41,957 nt of DNA from a virus: positions 1 to 41,957 of IMG/VR virus record IMGVR_UViG_3300042879_001711, one strand, 5' to 3'. Made by a program: the position numbers and the translations under genes. Each line of letters starts with the position of its first letter. The stretch's first letter is position 1. This document shows positions 1 through 7,148 of this stretch, in pieces. The notes beneath the pieces are model-generated. The model had not been told where the DNA came from. It did no database searches and worked only from the letters and a program-made list of their open reading frames with translations.

Positions 1-127
1 GTCCCCGGACGGGTCCGGAGTTGCGATCCCCCGCGTCCATCCTTGCGGGTTGTGCCGGCCAAGGCCAGACTGCCGCCATGCGGATCGACACCGACGACTA
101 CGTGACCTGCACCCACGCCGCCGAGCT
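1..127. repeat. Terminal direct repeat, left copy (circular overlap)
   Basis: The first 127 bases are identical to bases 41831-41957. The copy begins inside the gap after the integrase and runs 50 bases into the small HTH gene, so it respects no gene boundary. This is what a linearised circular assembly looks like. The length of exactly 127 matches a common maximum assembler k-mer, so a biological terminal redundancy is less likely. Confidence 0.97.
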
Positions 128-257
128 GGCCGGCGTGTCGCGGCAGTGGATGCGGCGGCTCGCCGAGGACGGGAAGGTGCGGTCGGTCGTGATCGACGGC
201 CTGCTGTTCGTGCACCGAGCCGACGCCCTCAAGTTGTCACGTGACAACGGCCGATGA
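78..257 (+). CDS. Small HTH DNA-binding protein, excisionase-like
   Basis: This 59-residue protein is essentially one MerR/excisionase-type winged helix-turn-helix: a helical part (HAAELAGVSRQWMRRLAEDG, residues 13-32) followed by a short wing (KVRSVVIDGLLFV) and a final helix. Such proteins bind DNA as recombination directionality factors or small regulators. On the circular genome it lies 87 bases downstream of the integrase on the same strand, which favours an excisionase. An in-frame ATG at 21 would add 19 residues without domain character, so the ATG at 78 is preferred. It could instead be a simple transcription regulator. Confidence 0.72.
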   Translation: MRIDTDDYVTCTHAAELAGVSRQWMRRLAEDGKVRSVVIDGLLFVHRADALKLSRDNGR

Positions 258-299
258 GTGTGTGGTCACCTGACAACACCACAGCCAAGGAGGGCTACC

Positions 300-371
300 A
301 TGTCGATCACAGTCTGGCTCGAGCTGTTGCTGCTCGTCGCTCGCATCCTGTCGGCCGGCGGAGTGTTCTAG
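300..371 (+). CDS. 23-residue hydrophobic peptide
   Basis: A tiny ORF starting MSITVWLELLLLVARIL and ending GGVF is preceded by a strong Shine-Dalgarno sequence, AAGGAGG at 287-293, six bases before the ATG. Its middle is a short hydrophobic helix that could insert in or lie on a membrane. Its TAG at 369-371 overlaps by two bases the stop of the convergent gene 368-772. It is the last plus-strand gene after the integrase and HTH gene. No family is recognised. The ribosome site is the main reason to call it; a chance ORF remains possible. Confidence 0.45.
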   Translation: MSITVWLELLLLVARILSAGGVF

Positions 372-772
372 GCCGCCCGCGTCCTCACCTGGAACGCCAG
401 CCGGCGGATGCCGATCCGGTGCTCGGTGCTTGCAAACCACAGGTTCGCCACCTCGACGACGCAGGCCAGCACGATCAGGTTGACGGCCTCACCCTGCTCC
501 TCGGTCTCGCACCGCAGCTCGAGCACCTCGCGGACCTTGGCGGAGATGACGCCGATGGCATCTAGCGCCTCGCGGCCGGCGCCGGCCGCCTCCGCCCGCC
601 TGGCCAGGTCGGCCATGTGGCGCTCGGGCCAGTGCACGAGCGTGGCGTCGACGATCGCGGCCACCTCGTCGGGCAGCTGCAGGGCAGGCCCACCGACGCG
701 GTGCCGTACCTCCGCCCGCAGCCAGGTCAGGTCCATGCCGGCGACGTCGCCCACGGGAGCCTCCAGCATCAT
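368..772 (-). CDS. Hypothetical protein, last gene of the leftward operon
   Basis: The 134-residue protein is mostly alpha-helical by composition, with a hydrophobic stretch near residues 100-115 (NLIVLACVVEVANLWFAS) and a basic end. No family is recognised. The start is ATG at 772 because it overlaps the stop of the upstream gene as ATGA, the pattern used throughout this operon. Another ATG at 859 would add 29 residues but overlap the neighbour by 91 bases. It closes the membrane-protein group that includes the papain-like peptidase, so a part in late functions is possible but unproven. Confidence 0.6.
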   Translation of the reverse strand: MMLEAPVGDVAGMDLTWLRAEVRHRVGGPALQLPDEVAAIVDATLVHWPERHMADLARRAEAAGAGREALDAIGVISAKVREVLELRCETEEQGEAVNLIVLACVVEVANLWFASTEHRIGIRRLAFQVRTRAA

Positions 773-1077
773 GGCGTGGCCGGCTTGCCAGGCGTGGGCG
801 ACGCCGCAGGCATCGGCGCTCGTGGCCGCTTGCACGGACACGAGGCCGGGCACGGGCATGGCGTCCTGTGCCCGTCGCCGTGCACGATCACGCCGGTGCC
901 GCCGCAGTCGCTGCAGCACGTGCCGTCCGGCGGAGCCGGGTCGGGCGGCACATCGGGCGACGCCACCATCGTGGCGCGTGCCGCCGCGATCGACGCAGCC
1001 GCGCGTGCCGACTCGCGGCCGATGTCGGCCGGGTCCGCGGACAGCCACGTGAGGAACCAGATGATCCAGCGCCACAT
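769..1077 (-). CDS. Small membrane-anchored cysteine-rich protein
   Basis: This 102-residue protein opens with a tryptophan-rich hydrophobic segment (MWRWIIWFLTWL), followed by an alanine-rich helix and a cysteine cluster at residues 54-82. The cluster includes CSDCGGTG, the CxxCxGxG pattern of DnaJ-type zinc modules, then PCPCPASCPC. The spacing suggests one bound metal ion or disulphides. The tail is proline- and basic-rich. The start ATG lies one base past the upstream stop (1079-1081), and the end overlaps the next gene by four bases. Function is unknown; it belongs to the late membrane cluster. Confidence 0.6.
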   Translation of the reverse strand: MWRWIIWFLTWLSADPADIGRESARAAASIAAARATMVASPDVPPDPAPPDGTCCSDCGGTGVIVHGDGHRTPCPCPASCPCKRPRAPMPAASPTPGKPATP

Positions 1078-1078
1078 G

Positions 1079-1333
1079 TCACCACCCTCGTCCGTGATCG
1101 ACCGCCACGTAGCCGTCGGAGCCGATGTGCGAGCGGATCTCGGCGTGCTGCTCGGCGGGCGGCTCCTCGACGAACACGGCCACCCACAAGAGGCTCTTGG
1201 CCGCCCGGGCGATCCACCGCAGCACCGGGCGGTCCTCGAGCGGCTTGGGCTCACGGGACGCACCGGAGCCGGCGTACCAACCGACGGCCACCGCGATCAC
1301 GACCATGGCCACCATGCGATGCCTGTCCGTCAT
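1079..1333 (-). CDS. Small single-pass membrane protein
   Basis: The 84-residue product has an N-terminal membrane segment (MVAMVVIAVAVGWYAGSGA, residues 7-25) and a second, weaker hydrophobic patch around residues 45-55 (KSLLWVAVFVE). The ATG overlaps the stop of the papain-like gene as ATGA, and GGAGGAGCA lies just before it, so the start is well supported. Size, position and topology would suit a spanin-, holin- or antiholin-like accessory, but there is no sequence match I recognise. Function is left open. Confidence 0.6.
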   Translation of the reverse strand: MTDRHRMVAMVVIAVAVGWYAGSGASREPKPLEDRPVLRWIARAAKSLLWVAVFVEEPPAEQHAEIRSHIGSDGYVAVDHGRGW

Positions 1334-2391
1334 TGCTCCTCCGGTGGCGGCTGCAGCCAGTCGCCGTTGTGAATCTCGCGGTACGCAAACCCGTCCACGC
1401 CACCGATGGCGTAGCTGTCGCCCTGTGCAAGGATTCGCTGGATGGCCGACTTCTCCGCCCAGAACGTGCCGTCTGGCTGGTCCGGCGGAAACTTTCCACC
1501 GCCCACGTACGCGCCCCACGAGTTGCAGATGAGAGCACCCGTGCGATTGCCGAACCGCACGCCGATCACGCACATCTGGTGCATCCACGTGCCGGACGCT
1601 GCACAGAAGCCGTCGGCGTCGCGGTTGCCGCTGTTGAAACCAACGGACGACGCGATCGTGACCGGGTAGCCCGAGGTCACCGCGGCTACCAGCTCGTCCC
1701 ACGTCTTGACGGCCACCACGTGCCGGCAGGGATGCCGCTTGGCTCGCGCGTCGAGCTTGCCGTCGTCGCCCTGGCCGCCGCAGCCGTACGCTCCCCACGC
1801 CTTGGCGCGGGCCTTGTCGTATGCCCGCAGGTCGTGCCCTAGCACGTCCTCGCGGTACACCACGCCCCAGTCACGCAGCCACCGTGCCGCTCCCCAGCCG
1901 GTGGCACCGTCGCTCCACCCGCCGACCGGCGACCGCCCCGAGCCGTCGCGGCCGCGCGCCTCGACCCGGGCACCGCCGTATATCGCTTCGCTGGCCGGCA
2001 TCTTGGGCGGCTCGGCCAGTTTGCCCGTCGCCCAGTCCACGGCCTCGGCGCAGTAGACGGCGTGCATCGCGCCCCAGGCTATGCAGTCGCCGATTCCTTG
2101 CTTGCCAACGACGAACGGCGTGCCGTACCGGGCGCGGTGCGCCTTGTCCATCTGCCGGTACAGGAACGTGTCGACCGGCACCGCCTGACGCATGGCGTCG
2201 GCGCCGGCCTGGGCGAAGTAGGGCTCGGGCAGCTCCTCGAGGAACCTGGCGACGCCCTCGGGGTCTGGCACGTATCCGGTCAGGATCGCCGGCTGGCGCA
2301 CCTCGCCGGCCGCCCACCAGAAGGAGAGCAGGAGCCAGACGACCAGTGCCGCAGCCGCCACGAGGCGCCACGGATGCTTGGGAGCGCTCAC
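1330..2391 (-). CDS. Membrane-anchored papain-like (C1-type) cysteine peptidase
   Basis: The 353-residue protein has an N-terminal membrane anchor (residues 9-28) and then a papain-like catalytic layout in the right order. KQGIGDCIAWG holds the probable oxyanion Gln98 and nucleophile Cys103; WMHQMCVIGV holds His271; CNSWG holds Asn290, as in the NSWG motif of papain. The Gln-Cys spacing is one residue shorter than in papain and the first Cys of the usual CGSCW block is missing. Several extra cysteines may form disulphides, fitting action outside the cytoplasm. It sits among small membrane proteins at the end of the late operon, where lysis genes are common. It could be a lysis or entry peptidase; the substrate is unknown. 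Confidence 0.75.
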   Translation of the reverse strand: MSAPKHPWRLVAAAALVVWLLLSFWWAAGEVRQPAILTGYVPDPEGVARFLEELPEPYFAQAGADAMRQAVPVDTFLYRQMDKAHRARYGTPFVVGKQGIGDCIAWGAMHAVYCAEAVDWATGKLAEPPKMPASEAIYGGARVEARGRDGSGRSPVGGWSDGATGWGAARWLRDWGVVYREDVLGHDLRAYDKARAKAWGAYGCGGQGDDGKLDARAKRHPCRHVVAVKTWDELVAAVTSGYPVTIASSVGFNSGNRDADGFCAASGTWMHQMCVIGVRFGNRTGALICNSWGAYVGGGKFPPDQPDGTFWAEKSAIQRILAQGDSYAIGGVDGFAYREIHNGDWLQPPPEEQ

Positions 2392-2930
2392 CTGGCGGCC
2401 TCCGCGGCCCGGGCGACCTCACGGTAGGCCGCCACCCACTTGGCCTTCTGCTCGGGCGTGAGCGGGCCTCCTGCGGTGCCTGCGACGGTGTTGAGGTAGT
2501 CCTCGATCGCTTGACGCGCGAGCGGGTGTTTTGCCCCAAGCGACTCGCCACGGCACAGGAGGACGCGCGACCTCACCCGCAGCTCGTCGAACGCCACTCC
2601 GGTACGGATGAGCGGCTCGGGCTGACTGGCGTCCCACTCGATCTCATTGGCCAGCTCGGTGCACAGGGCGGCGACGAGCGCCGCGTCCCGGGCGGCATCC
2701 GGCCCGACAAACTTGCCGCGCAGCGTGAACGCCGCCGGGTCCGGGGCAGGGGCCGGCGCCGGCGTGGCCGGCGAGTTGGCCACGTACGACCACGCGGCTG
2801 CCGCGACGAGCGCGGCTGCGGCCAGGTGGCGGCTGTCGAGCTGCGGCCACCGCCATTCGTGGTAGTGAGCCTGAATCCACGGCCAGGCGAGCGCCACCGC
2901 GGCCACGGCGACGAGCAGGAGCGGCATCAT
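2388..2930 (-). CDS. Membrane protein with two N-terminal hydrophobic segments
   Basis: The 180-residue product begins with a strong hydrophobic segment (MMPLLLVAVAAVALAWPW). After a His/Trp-rich loop (HYHEWRWPQLDSRH) comes a second, alanine-rich segment (residues 34-48), an Ala-Pro linker (PATPAPAPAPDPA) and a soluble, helical C-terminal half with two cysteines. The start ATG at 2930 overlaps the upstream stop, and its stop overlaps the start of the papain-like peptidase, so translation is probably coupled. Topology would place the C-terminal domain outside or at the membrane depending on the two crossings. No family recognised; a holin or peptidase partner is only a positional guess. Confidence 0.6.
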   Translation of the reverse strand: MMPLLLVAVAAVALAWPWIQAHYHEWRWPQLDSRHLAAAALVAAAAWSYVANSPATPAPAPAPDPAAFTLRGKFVGPDAARDAALVAALCTELANEIEWDASQPEPLIRTGVAFDELRVRSRVLLCRGESLGAKHPLARQAIEDYLNTVAGTAGGPLTPEQKAKWVAAYREVARAAEAAR

Positions 2931-3301
2931 TCGGCGGCCCTCGTGAGCGGTAGGACGATCTCGATGGCACCGCTGGCGATCGCCAGCACAAGCGCCCGGA
3001 TGGCTGGTCGGGCGAGGATCCAGACCGGCCAGACGACGACCGGCACGGCCTTGTCCGCGAGCTGGTCGAAGAGCGCGGCCACGGCCTCGAGCACAAGCGC
3101 CTTTTTCTCGGCACCGCTCATCCCGAGCACCGCGTCGAGGGTCTCGACGGACAGCCGCAGGAGAGCCACGAGCAGCTCGCCAAACTCGGCCCACGTAATG
3201 CCGCCGGCGGCCTTGGCCTTGGCGACCTCGAGGAACGCGGCGACCTGCGCCATCAGCGTGGCCTCGCCGCCGGCCGCCATCACCGGTGCGTCGCTGATCA
3301 T
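2927..3301 (-). CDS. Helical protein with C-terminal hydrophobic region, possible holin-like
   Basis: The 124-residue protein has an amphipathic helical N-terminal half and a C-terminal hydrophobic region from about residue 84 (KAVPVVVWPVWILARP, then ALVLAIASGAIEIVLPL). That is enough for one or two membrane passes. It is the first gene of the membrane cluster and overlaps both neighbours by four bases. The layout resembles small membrane proteins that sit beside phage lysis genes, so a holin-type role is possible, but no diagnostic motif is visible. Confidence 0.58.
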   Translation of the reverse strand: MISDAPVMAAGGEATLMAQVAAFLEVAKAKAAGGITWAEFGELLVALLRLSVETLDAVLGMSGAEKKALVLEAVAALFDQLADKAVPVVVWPVWILARPAIRALVLAIASGAIEIVLPLTRAAE

Positions 3302-3765
3302 GCTTTGACTCCGGCCAGGACGATCTCGTATGTGGCGGACGCCGATCCGCCTTCGATGACGATGTTGCCGGCGTCAAACCACTTGTTGGTCGGCGCGGTT
3401 CCGGCGGTCCACAAAATCACCGCACCCGGCGGCAGCCCGCAGTTGGTGCCGGCGATGTCGTAGGTCAGCGTGACCGTCGACGACTGGTTGCGGACGTAGA
3501 TCAACTTGACGCTCGCCAAGTTGAGCGTGCCGGCCGTTCCGAAGACCGACAGCGGCAGCGCCGTCGTGTTTATTGTGTCGGTGGCCGAGATGCCGACGGT
3601 GCGCACGTCGCGCCAGTAGCCGTTTACCTGGCCGGCGCCGGTGCCGTTGGCGAGTGACAGCGTCTGCAGCACCGACGCAGAGTCGGTGACGGTCGTCAGC
3701 GTCAGGTCGTCGACCCATGACGCCGCGAGCCGCAGCTGCCCGGTGATGGTGAGGACGGGCGGCAT
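3298..3765 (-). CDS. Hypothetical beta-rich protein, probable virion surface protein
   Basis: The 155-residue product is rich in Thr, Ser, Val, Asn and Gly and lacks membrane segments, the profile of a small beta-sandwich virion protein. Its middle (GTLNLASVKLIYVRNQSSTVTL) and end (YEIVLAGVKA) resemble the upstream neighbour 3765-4268 in style: both mix NxT-rich strands with an interior 'LxxVRVVN/LIYVRN' strand. The two genes overlap as TGATG. I read them as a pair of related structural or receptor-interacting proteins. No family name can be assigned. Confidence 0.6.
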   Translation of the reverse strand: MPPVLTITGQLRLAASWVDDLTLTTVTDSASVLQTLSLANGTGAGQVNGYWRDVRTVGISATDTINTTALPLSVFGTAGTLNLASVKLIYVRNQSSTVTLTYDIAGTNCGLPPGAVILWTAGTAPTNKWFDAGNIVIEGGSASATYEIVLAGVKA

Positions 3766-4268
3766 CAGGTGGGTGCCACGGAGGTGCCGACGAGCCAGAG
3801 CGAGTACGTCACCGCCGCGGCGTTGGGGTTGGCGATGTACATGAGCTGGTTGGTCGACGTGACTGGCCAGGCGTTGATGTGATTGATTGAAAACCACTCC
3901 GAGCCCGGCCCGATCTCGGACGCGTAGGCGACGCTCGGCCGGCCGGGATCGCAGCCGACGCGGATCTTGCGACCGCTGGTCGTCTCGTTGTTGACCACGC
4001 GCACAAGCCGCAGCTGGCGGAAGTCGTAATTGACGGTGACGCCGAGCGTGGTCTGCGTGATTGCCCGCAGGTCGATCTCTTCGAGCGTGTTTGCGGCGAT
4101 GGTGCGGTTGGCCGCGTAGACCAGGTCCGCCTGCCGGCTGCCGCTGCCGTCAGTGATCGCGTACGTGTTCTGGTCGGTCTGCGCCGACACGGTCGTGCCG
4201 ATGTCCTGGTCGACCGTGCGGTCCCAGATCATCACGGTCCGCATCGTCGCGGTCAGTGTGTCAGCCAT
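3765..4268 (-). CDS. Hypothetical beta-rich structural protein
   Basis: The 167-residue product begins MADTLTATMRTVMIWDRTV and is built of alternating hydrophobic and polar residues with many Thr and Asn. Strands such as LRLVRVVNNET and AVTYSLWLVGTSV suggest a beta-sandwich fold like small capsid-decorating or tail-tip proteins. The start at 4268 overlaps the end of the upstream ORF by eight bases; longer in-frame readings run into the shadow of that gene. Its paired downstream neighbour is of similar size and composition. Function is inferred from composition only. Confidence 0.62.
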   Translation of the reverse strand: MADTLTATMRTVMIWDRTVDQDIGTTVSAQTDQNTYAITDGSGSRQADLVYAANRTIAANTLEEIDLRAITQTTLGVTVNYDFRQLRLVRVVNNETTSGRKIRVGCDPGRPSVAYASEIGPGSEWFSINHINAWPVTSTNQLMYIANPNAAAVTYSLWLVGTSVAPT

Positions 4269-4506
4269 CGAAAAGCCCCATCTCGATGGCCTGACGGGCG
4301 ACTGACGGCTTGACGCCCAGACGGAACGCGGCCAAGGCGATGTCCTCGGGCGACAGCCTGGCCGGCTTCTTCGACGTGAGCTTGCCCCACGTCTGCTGCG
4401 TCGGCGTGTAGACCGCGGCCAGCGACACAGCGTCGGACGGCGACGGGATCGCCTCGCGCTGGCCGCTGCGGTGCCGGTAGTGGGCAATCACGCTGCCGTC
4501 CTCCAT
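4261..4506 (-). CDS. Small hypothetical protein with C-terminal helical tail
   Basis: The 81-residue protein has a basic, extended first half (VIAHYRHRSGQREAIP) and a helical C-terminal third (SPEDIALAAFRLG, then SVARQAIEMGLFDG). It resembles neither neighbour. The ATG at 4506 is chosen because the alternative at 4584 would overlap the upstream gene by 38 bases and add sequence with no coding character. No clear Shine-Dalgarno site precedes it, so the start is uncertain. Function unknown. Confidence 0.5.
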   Translation of the reverse strand: MEDGSVIAHYRHRSGQREAIPSPSDAVSLAAVYTPTQQTWGKLTSKKPARLSPEDIALAAFRLGVKPSVARQAIEMGLFDG

Positions 4507-4546
4507 GCCGTCACGGTACGGCAGGACGGCGGTCGGTCGGCAGGGG

Positions 4547-5113
4547 TTATGGACGCTGTTCCTGCCTTCTGAGCACCTCGGCAATTACCGCGTAGCAAGC
4601 CAGATCCTTCAGCGTGTCGGACAGCCCGTCGAACTCCACGCGGCCCCTGCGGAAATACGCCTTGAGCCGGTGCATCTTGTCCATCATTCGCAGCACGCAG
4701 CCGGCCCACGCCGGCATGTTGACGATGTCGGCACTGGATCGGATGTTCGACAACGCGTCTTCGTCGACGCCGTAGTCGAGCGTTTTGCGCAGGTGCAGAT
4801 CACGCAGCTCGTCGAGCACGGCGAGGAACTCCGCGGAGCCAGGCCGCAGCGACGCCTCCCGTGCGAGCCGTGCCGGCTTGGCGTCCTCGACCGTCTGCTT
4901 CCAGCCGGCGGCCGCCGCACGCAGCTCGGCCTCACCACGCAGGATGTAGTCAACCGGGATCGTGCGGCCGCCGTCGCAGCACGGCGCCGGGTCCGACAGC
5001 ACGCTCGCCGCCGCAGCTTGCGCCGGCGGACAGCCCGCCAGCGACGCAGCCATGCCCTCGTGTCGTGCCGTCACAGCCGCCCGCAGGGCAGCGTTGCTCT
5101 CGTCCAGTGTCAC
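4547..5113 (-). CDS. MazG-like / DUF1599-type nucleotide-modification-associated protein
   Basis: The 188-residue protein has a C-terminal region typical of the DUF1599 (nucleotide-modification-associated domain 1) family, an all-alpha group related to MazG-like NTP pyrophosphatases. Marks are LRKTLDYG, then GCVLRMMDKMHRLKAYF, then SDTLKDLACYAVIAEVL, where the Asp and Lys residues match the family's conserved positions. The start is GTG at 5113, overlapping the upstream stop as GTGA and preceded by GGAGGACGAC. It follows a phosphoesterase gene, so a nucleotide-related accessory function is plausible. The N-terminal 90 residues hold a Cys pair (PAPCCDGG) of unknown use. Confidence 0.65.
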   Translation of the reverse strand: MTLDESNAALRAAVTARHEGMAASLAGCPPAQAAAASVLSDPAPCCDGGRTIPVDYILRGEAELRAAAAGWKQTVEDAKPARLAREASLRPGSAEFLAVLDELRDLHLRKTLDYGVDEDALSNIRSSADIVNMPAWAGCVLRMMDKMHRLKAYFRRGRVEFDGLSDTLKDLACYAVIAEVLRRQEQRP

Positions 5114-6309
5114 CGTCGTCCTCCTGGTGGTGGTCCCGATACGTGCATGCTCGACAGCCCGCCGCCGCGCTCGTACACGAACAACTCCATCGCCTGCCTG
5201 TTGCCCACGAAGCCCTGCTGTGCATGCCACTCGTCCGGCGGACACAGGGCAGGGGCCACCCGCACGAGCACGCCGTCGATCGTCTCGATCGGCCGACTCC
5301 ACTCGGCGGATTGCTGGTGGTAGTGCCCGGTGTGGATCTCCCGGTAGGGGCACTGGCTCCACAGTTCCGCCGCCTCAAGCGCCATGAGCTGCGGCAAACG
5401 CTTTTTGGCCCGGTGACCGTGGCAGAAACCGAGCAGGTTGCCGGCGTGGTGCAGGTACTTTCGCGGCGTGAACGTGTCCTCGACGCGCACCCGGCGGTCC
5501 TTGCGAAACCGCTCCTGCAGGATCCGCAGCCACGCATAGGTCAGCGTCTCGTCGTGGTTGCCGTGCACCGTGAGCGTGTCGGTCGGGGCGATGTCGCCGG
5601 CCGTGTCGACCACCTGCAGCAGCTCGTCGGTGCCGACTTGGATCATTTTCTGCAGCCGCCCGTCCCGCTCGAGCGGCGTGCCGCTCGTCGTGGTGCCGCT
5701 CGGCGTGTCGTAGTGGTACACGTCGCCGAGCGTCGCCACGGTCAGCCTGCTCGGCCGCATGGATGCCGCGGTCGACAGCAGCTCCTGCGACGCCTCACGG
5801 ATGAACGTCGCCGCGATACCGACGTCGTAGTCCTGCTGTCCGGTTGTGCGAGCCCACGCATATTTGCCCACGTGCGGGTCGGCGATCACGAGCACCGCCC
5901 AGCGGTGGCCCTTGACCGACTTGGTCTTCGGCCGGGATGGCCGCACGATGTCTCGGCTGGCCGCCGCGATCATCGCCTCGACGACCTCGCGCACGCCCGG
6001 GCCGGGTCGAGGCTTGAGCCGCACGAAGACGCGAAACAGCTCGGTCACCACCGGCTGGCCGGTCGCCCGGTCGACGGACATGCCCTCCCACTTCGTGGCC
6101 TCGGACGCCGCGACCTCGTACTTGGTCATGTCGGCTTCGATGTGCGATAGCAGGTCCTCGACCGTGCGGATCGTGCGCGAGACGCTGCGGGCCTCGACGG
6201 TGTCGCCGTCGGTGCGCTGCGTGATCTGCTCGGCGTCCTTGCCCTGCGGCACGTCGGCTGCCGCCTCGGCCAGGACGGCGTCGGCTAGTGGCTTCGTCGT
6301 CCGATCCAC
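5110..6309 (-). CDS. Calcineurin-like metallophosphoesterase
   Basis: The 399-residue protein carries the ordered metal-binding motifs of the calcineurin-like phosphoesterase superfamily: VIADPHVGK, TLGDVYHYD, TVHGNHDE and HTGHYHQ. These bind two metal ions and hydrolyse phosphate esters or phosphodiesters. About 130 residues before the first motif form helical sequence that may bind DNA or another protein. The start is GTG at 6309 because AAGGAG sits seven bases before it; the 36-residue extension to 6417 reads as out-of-frame neighbour. It overlaps the upstream ORF by 25 bases and the downstream gene by four. A DNA end-processing or nucleotide role is possible. Confidence 0.85.
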   Translation of the reverse strand: MDRTTKPLADAVLAEAAADVPQGKDAEQITQRTDGDTVEARSVSRTIRTVEDLLSHIEADMTKYEVAASEATKWEGMSVDRATGQPVVTELFRVFVRLKPRPGPGVREVVEAMIAAASRDIVRPSRPKTKSVKGHRWAVLVIADPHVGKYAWARTTGQQDYDVGIAATFIREASQELLSTAASMRPSRLTVATLGDVYHYDTPSGTTTSGTPLERDGRLQKMIQVGTDELLQVVDTAGDIAPTDTLTVHGNHDETLTYAWLRILQERFRKDRRVRVEDTFTPRKYLHHAGNLLGFCHGHRAKKRLPQLMALEAAELWSQCPYREIHTGHYHQQSAEWSRPIETIDGVLVRVAPALCPPDEWHAQQGFVGNRQAMELFVYERGGGLSSMHVSGPPPGGRR

Positions 6310-6551
6310 GCCTCGACTCCTTGGATGCCGCAGATGTCGTGGCCACGCTGTTGGCACACCGTGACGATCGCCCTGGCGAGCGCCCGCTTGTGCATTGGTA
6401 CCTGGCCGACACGCCACCGATCACGCAGCTCCTCGAGCTGCCGCAGGTCGGCCTCCGGCAGCCGCATGTACCACGGCGCGTACCCGGGGCCTTTGTTCGC
6501 TGCGACGGCGAGCACCTGGTCGATGATCGACGGCGTGTCCTCACTCGTCAC
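6285..6551 (-). CDS. Small hypothetical protein
   Basis: The 88-residue product begins with TSEDTPSIIDQVLAVAA after an initiating GTG. It has a central tryptophan/proline segment (GYAPWYMRLPEADLRQLEEL) and a helical C-terminal half with two cysteines. AGGAGGG lies eight bases before the GTG at 6551, and the start overlaps the zincin gene by 11 bases. It could be a small DNA-binding protein, but no helix-turn-helix can be placed with confidence. It lies between a zinc peptidase and a phosphoesterase, in what looks like an accessory block. Confidence 0.55.
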   Translation of the reverse strand: MTSEDTPSIIDQVLAVAANKGPGYAPWYMRLPEADLRQLEELRDRWRVGQVPMHKRALARAIVTVCQQRGHDICGIQGVEAWIGRRSH

Positions 6552-6807
6552 GTCGGAAGCCCTCCTGCTCGAGGACGGTCGTGAGCATGCCGGCAAACTC
6601 CGACACCGACTCTTCTGAGATATCCGGCCAGCGCGCGTGGATCAGCTCGTGGAGGAGCGTGTCGAGGTAGTCGGTGCCTGTCAGGCGGGAGTCGACCTGA
6701 ATCGTGCGCGTGGCGTAGTCGCACAGGCCGTAGAGATTGCGCAGCCGCGCCCGAACGATGTGCCACTTGGCACCGGCGATCTCGATCGTCCGCTGTCGCC
6801 TCGCCAT
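6541..6807 (-). CDS. Small zinc metallopeptidase-like (SprT/ImmA-type zincin) protein
   Basis: An 88-residue protein with a clear zincin signature: LLHELIHARWP gives HExxH (His53, Glu54, His57), and Glu70 in SVSEFA is well placed as a third ligand. Small zincins of this kind occur in phages near tail or accessory genes and in SprT- and ImmA-related proteins. The substrate cannot be inferred. A single cysteine and a basic N-terminus are the only other marks. It is preceded by 62 bases without a gene, so it may begin a sub-operon with the two following genes. Confidence 0.75.
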   Translation of the reverse strand: MARRQRTIEIAGAKWHIVRARLRNLYGLCDYATRTIQVDSRLTGTDYLDTLLHELIHARWPDISEESVSEFAGMLTTVLEQEGFRRDE

Positions 6808-6869
6808 GCCATCACCCTACCTGAGATGGGCGGCGGCCAGCCCCGGGTGTGGCTACGCCTACGGATCGC

Positions 6870-7148
6870 CTATTGTCCGTAGATCAACACGCGCACCGCC
6901 ATGACAATGTGTCGCCGTGCCATCGACAACCTCCACGCGGCCGGATGATGCCGCCATTGCAGCCACCACTTTTTTCTGTGCATTGCCCAACGCGCAACAC
7001 GTTGCTGGGCAGCGTATCCGATCTTGTTGAGCTTATCCCTGCGGCCAGCACAGCCACAGTCTTTGACTTTTAACAATTTCTCTACGCGCTCGCTCGTGAT
7101 GCCAGCACGCGTCAAAACTGATTGTACTGCGTCGCCGATTGCAAGCAT
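6870..7148 (-). CDS. Small basic protein with CxC-RRDKLN motif
   Basis: The 92-residue protein begins MLAIGDAVQSVLTRAGI and contains VKDCGCAGRRDKLNKIGY at residues 34-51. A short Cys pair followed by an Arg/Lys-rich helix with a final LN resembles a motif I know from small phage proteins next to tail genes; I cannot name its function. The C-terminal half is rich in Trp, Arg and His (ARWAMHRKKWWLQWRHH). The ATG at 7148 overlaps the upstream stop as TAATG. Its DNA is visibly less GC-rich than the flanks, like the next gene upstream. Confidence 0.65.
   Translation of the reverse strand: MLAIGDAVQSVLTRAGITSERVEKLLKVKDCGCAGRRDKLNKIGYAAQQRVARWAMHRKKWWLQWRHHPAAWRLSMARRHIVMAVRVLIYGQ

Noticed and set aside
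20-60. tRNA T-arm-like sequence near GTTGCGATCCC as a tRNA fragment in attP
   Set aside because: The loop does not match TTCGANN and no acceptor or anticodon arm could be built around it.
1-127. True direct terminal repeats used in packaging
   Set aside because: The length equals a standard assembly k-mer and the repeat splits a gene; no other packaging evidence is visible.
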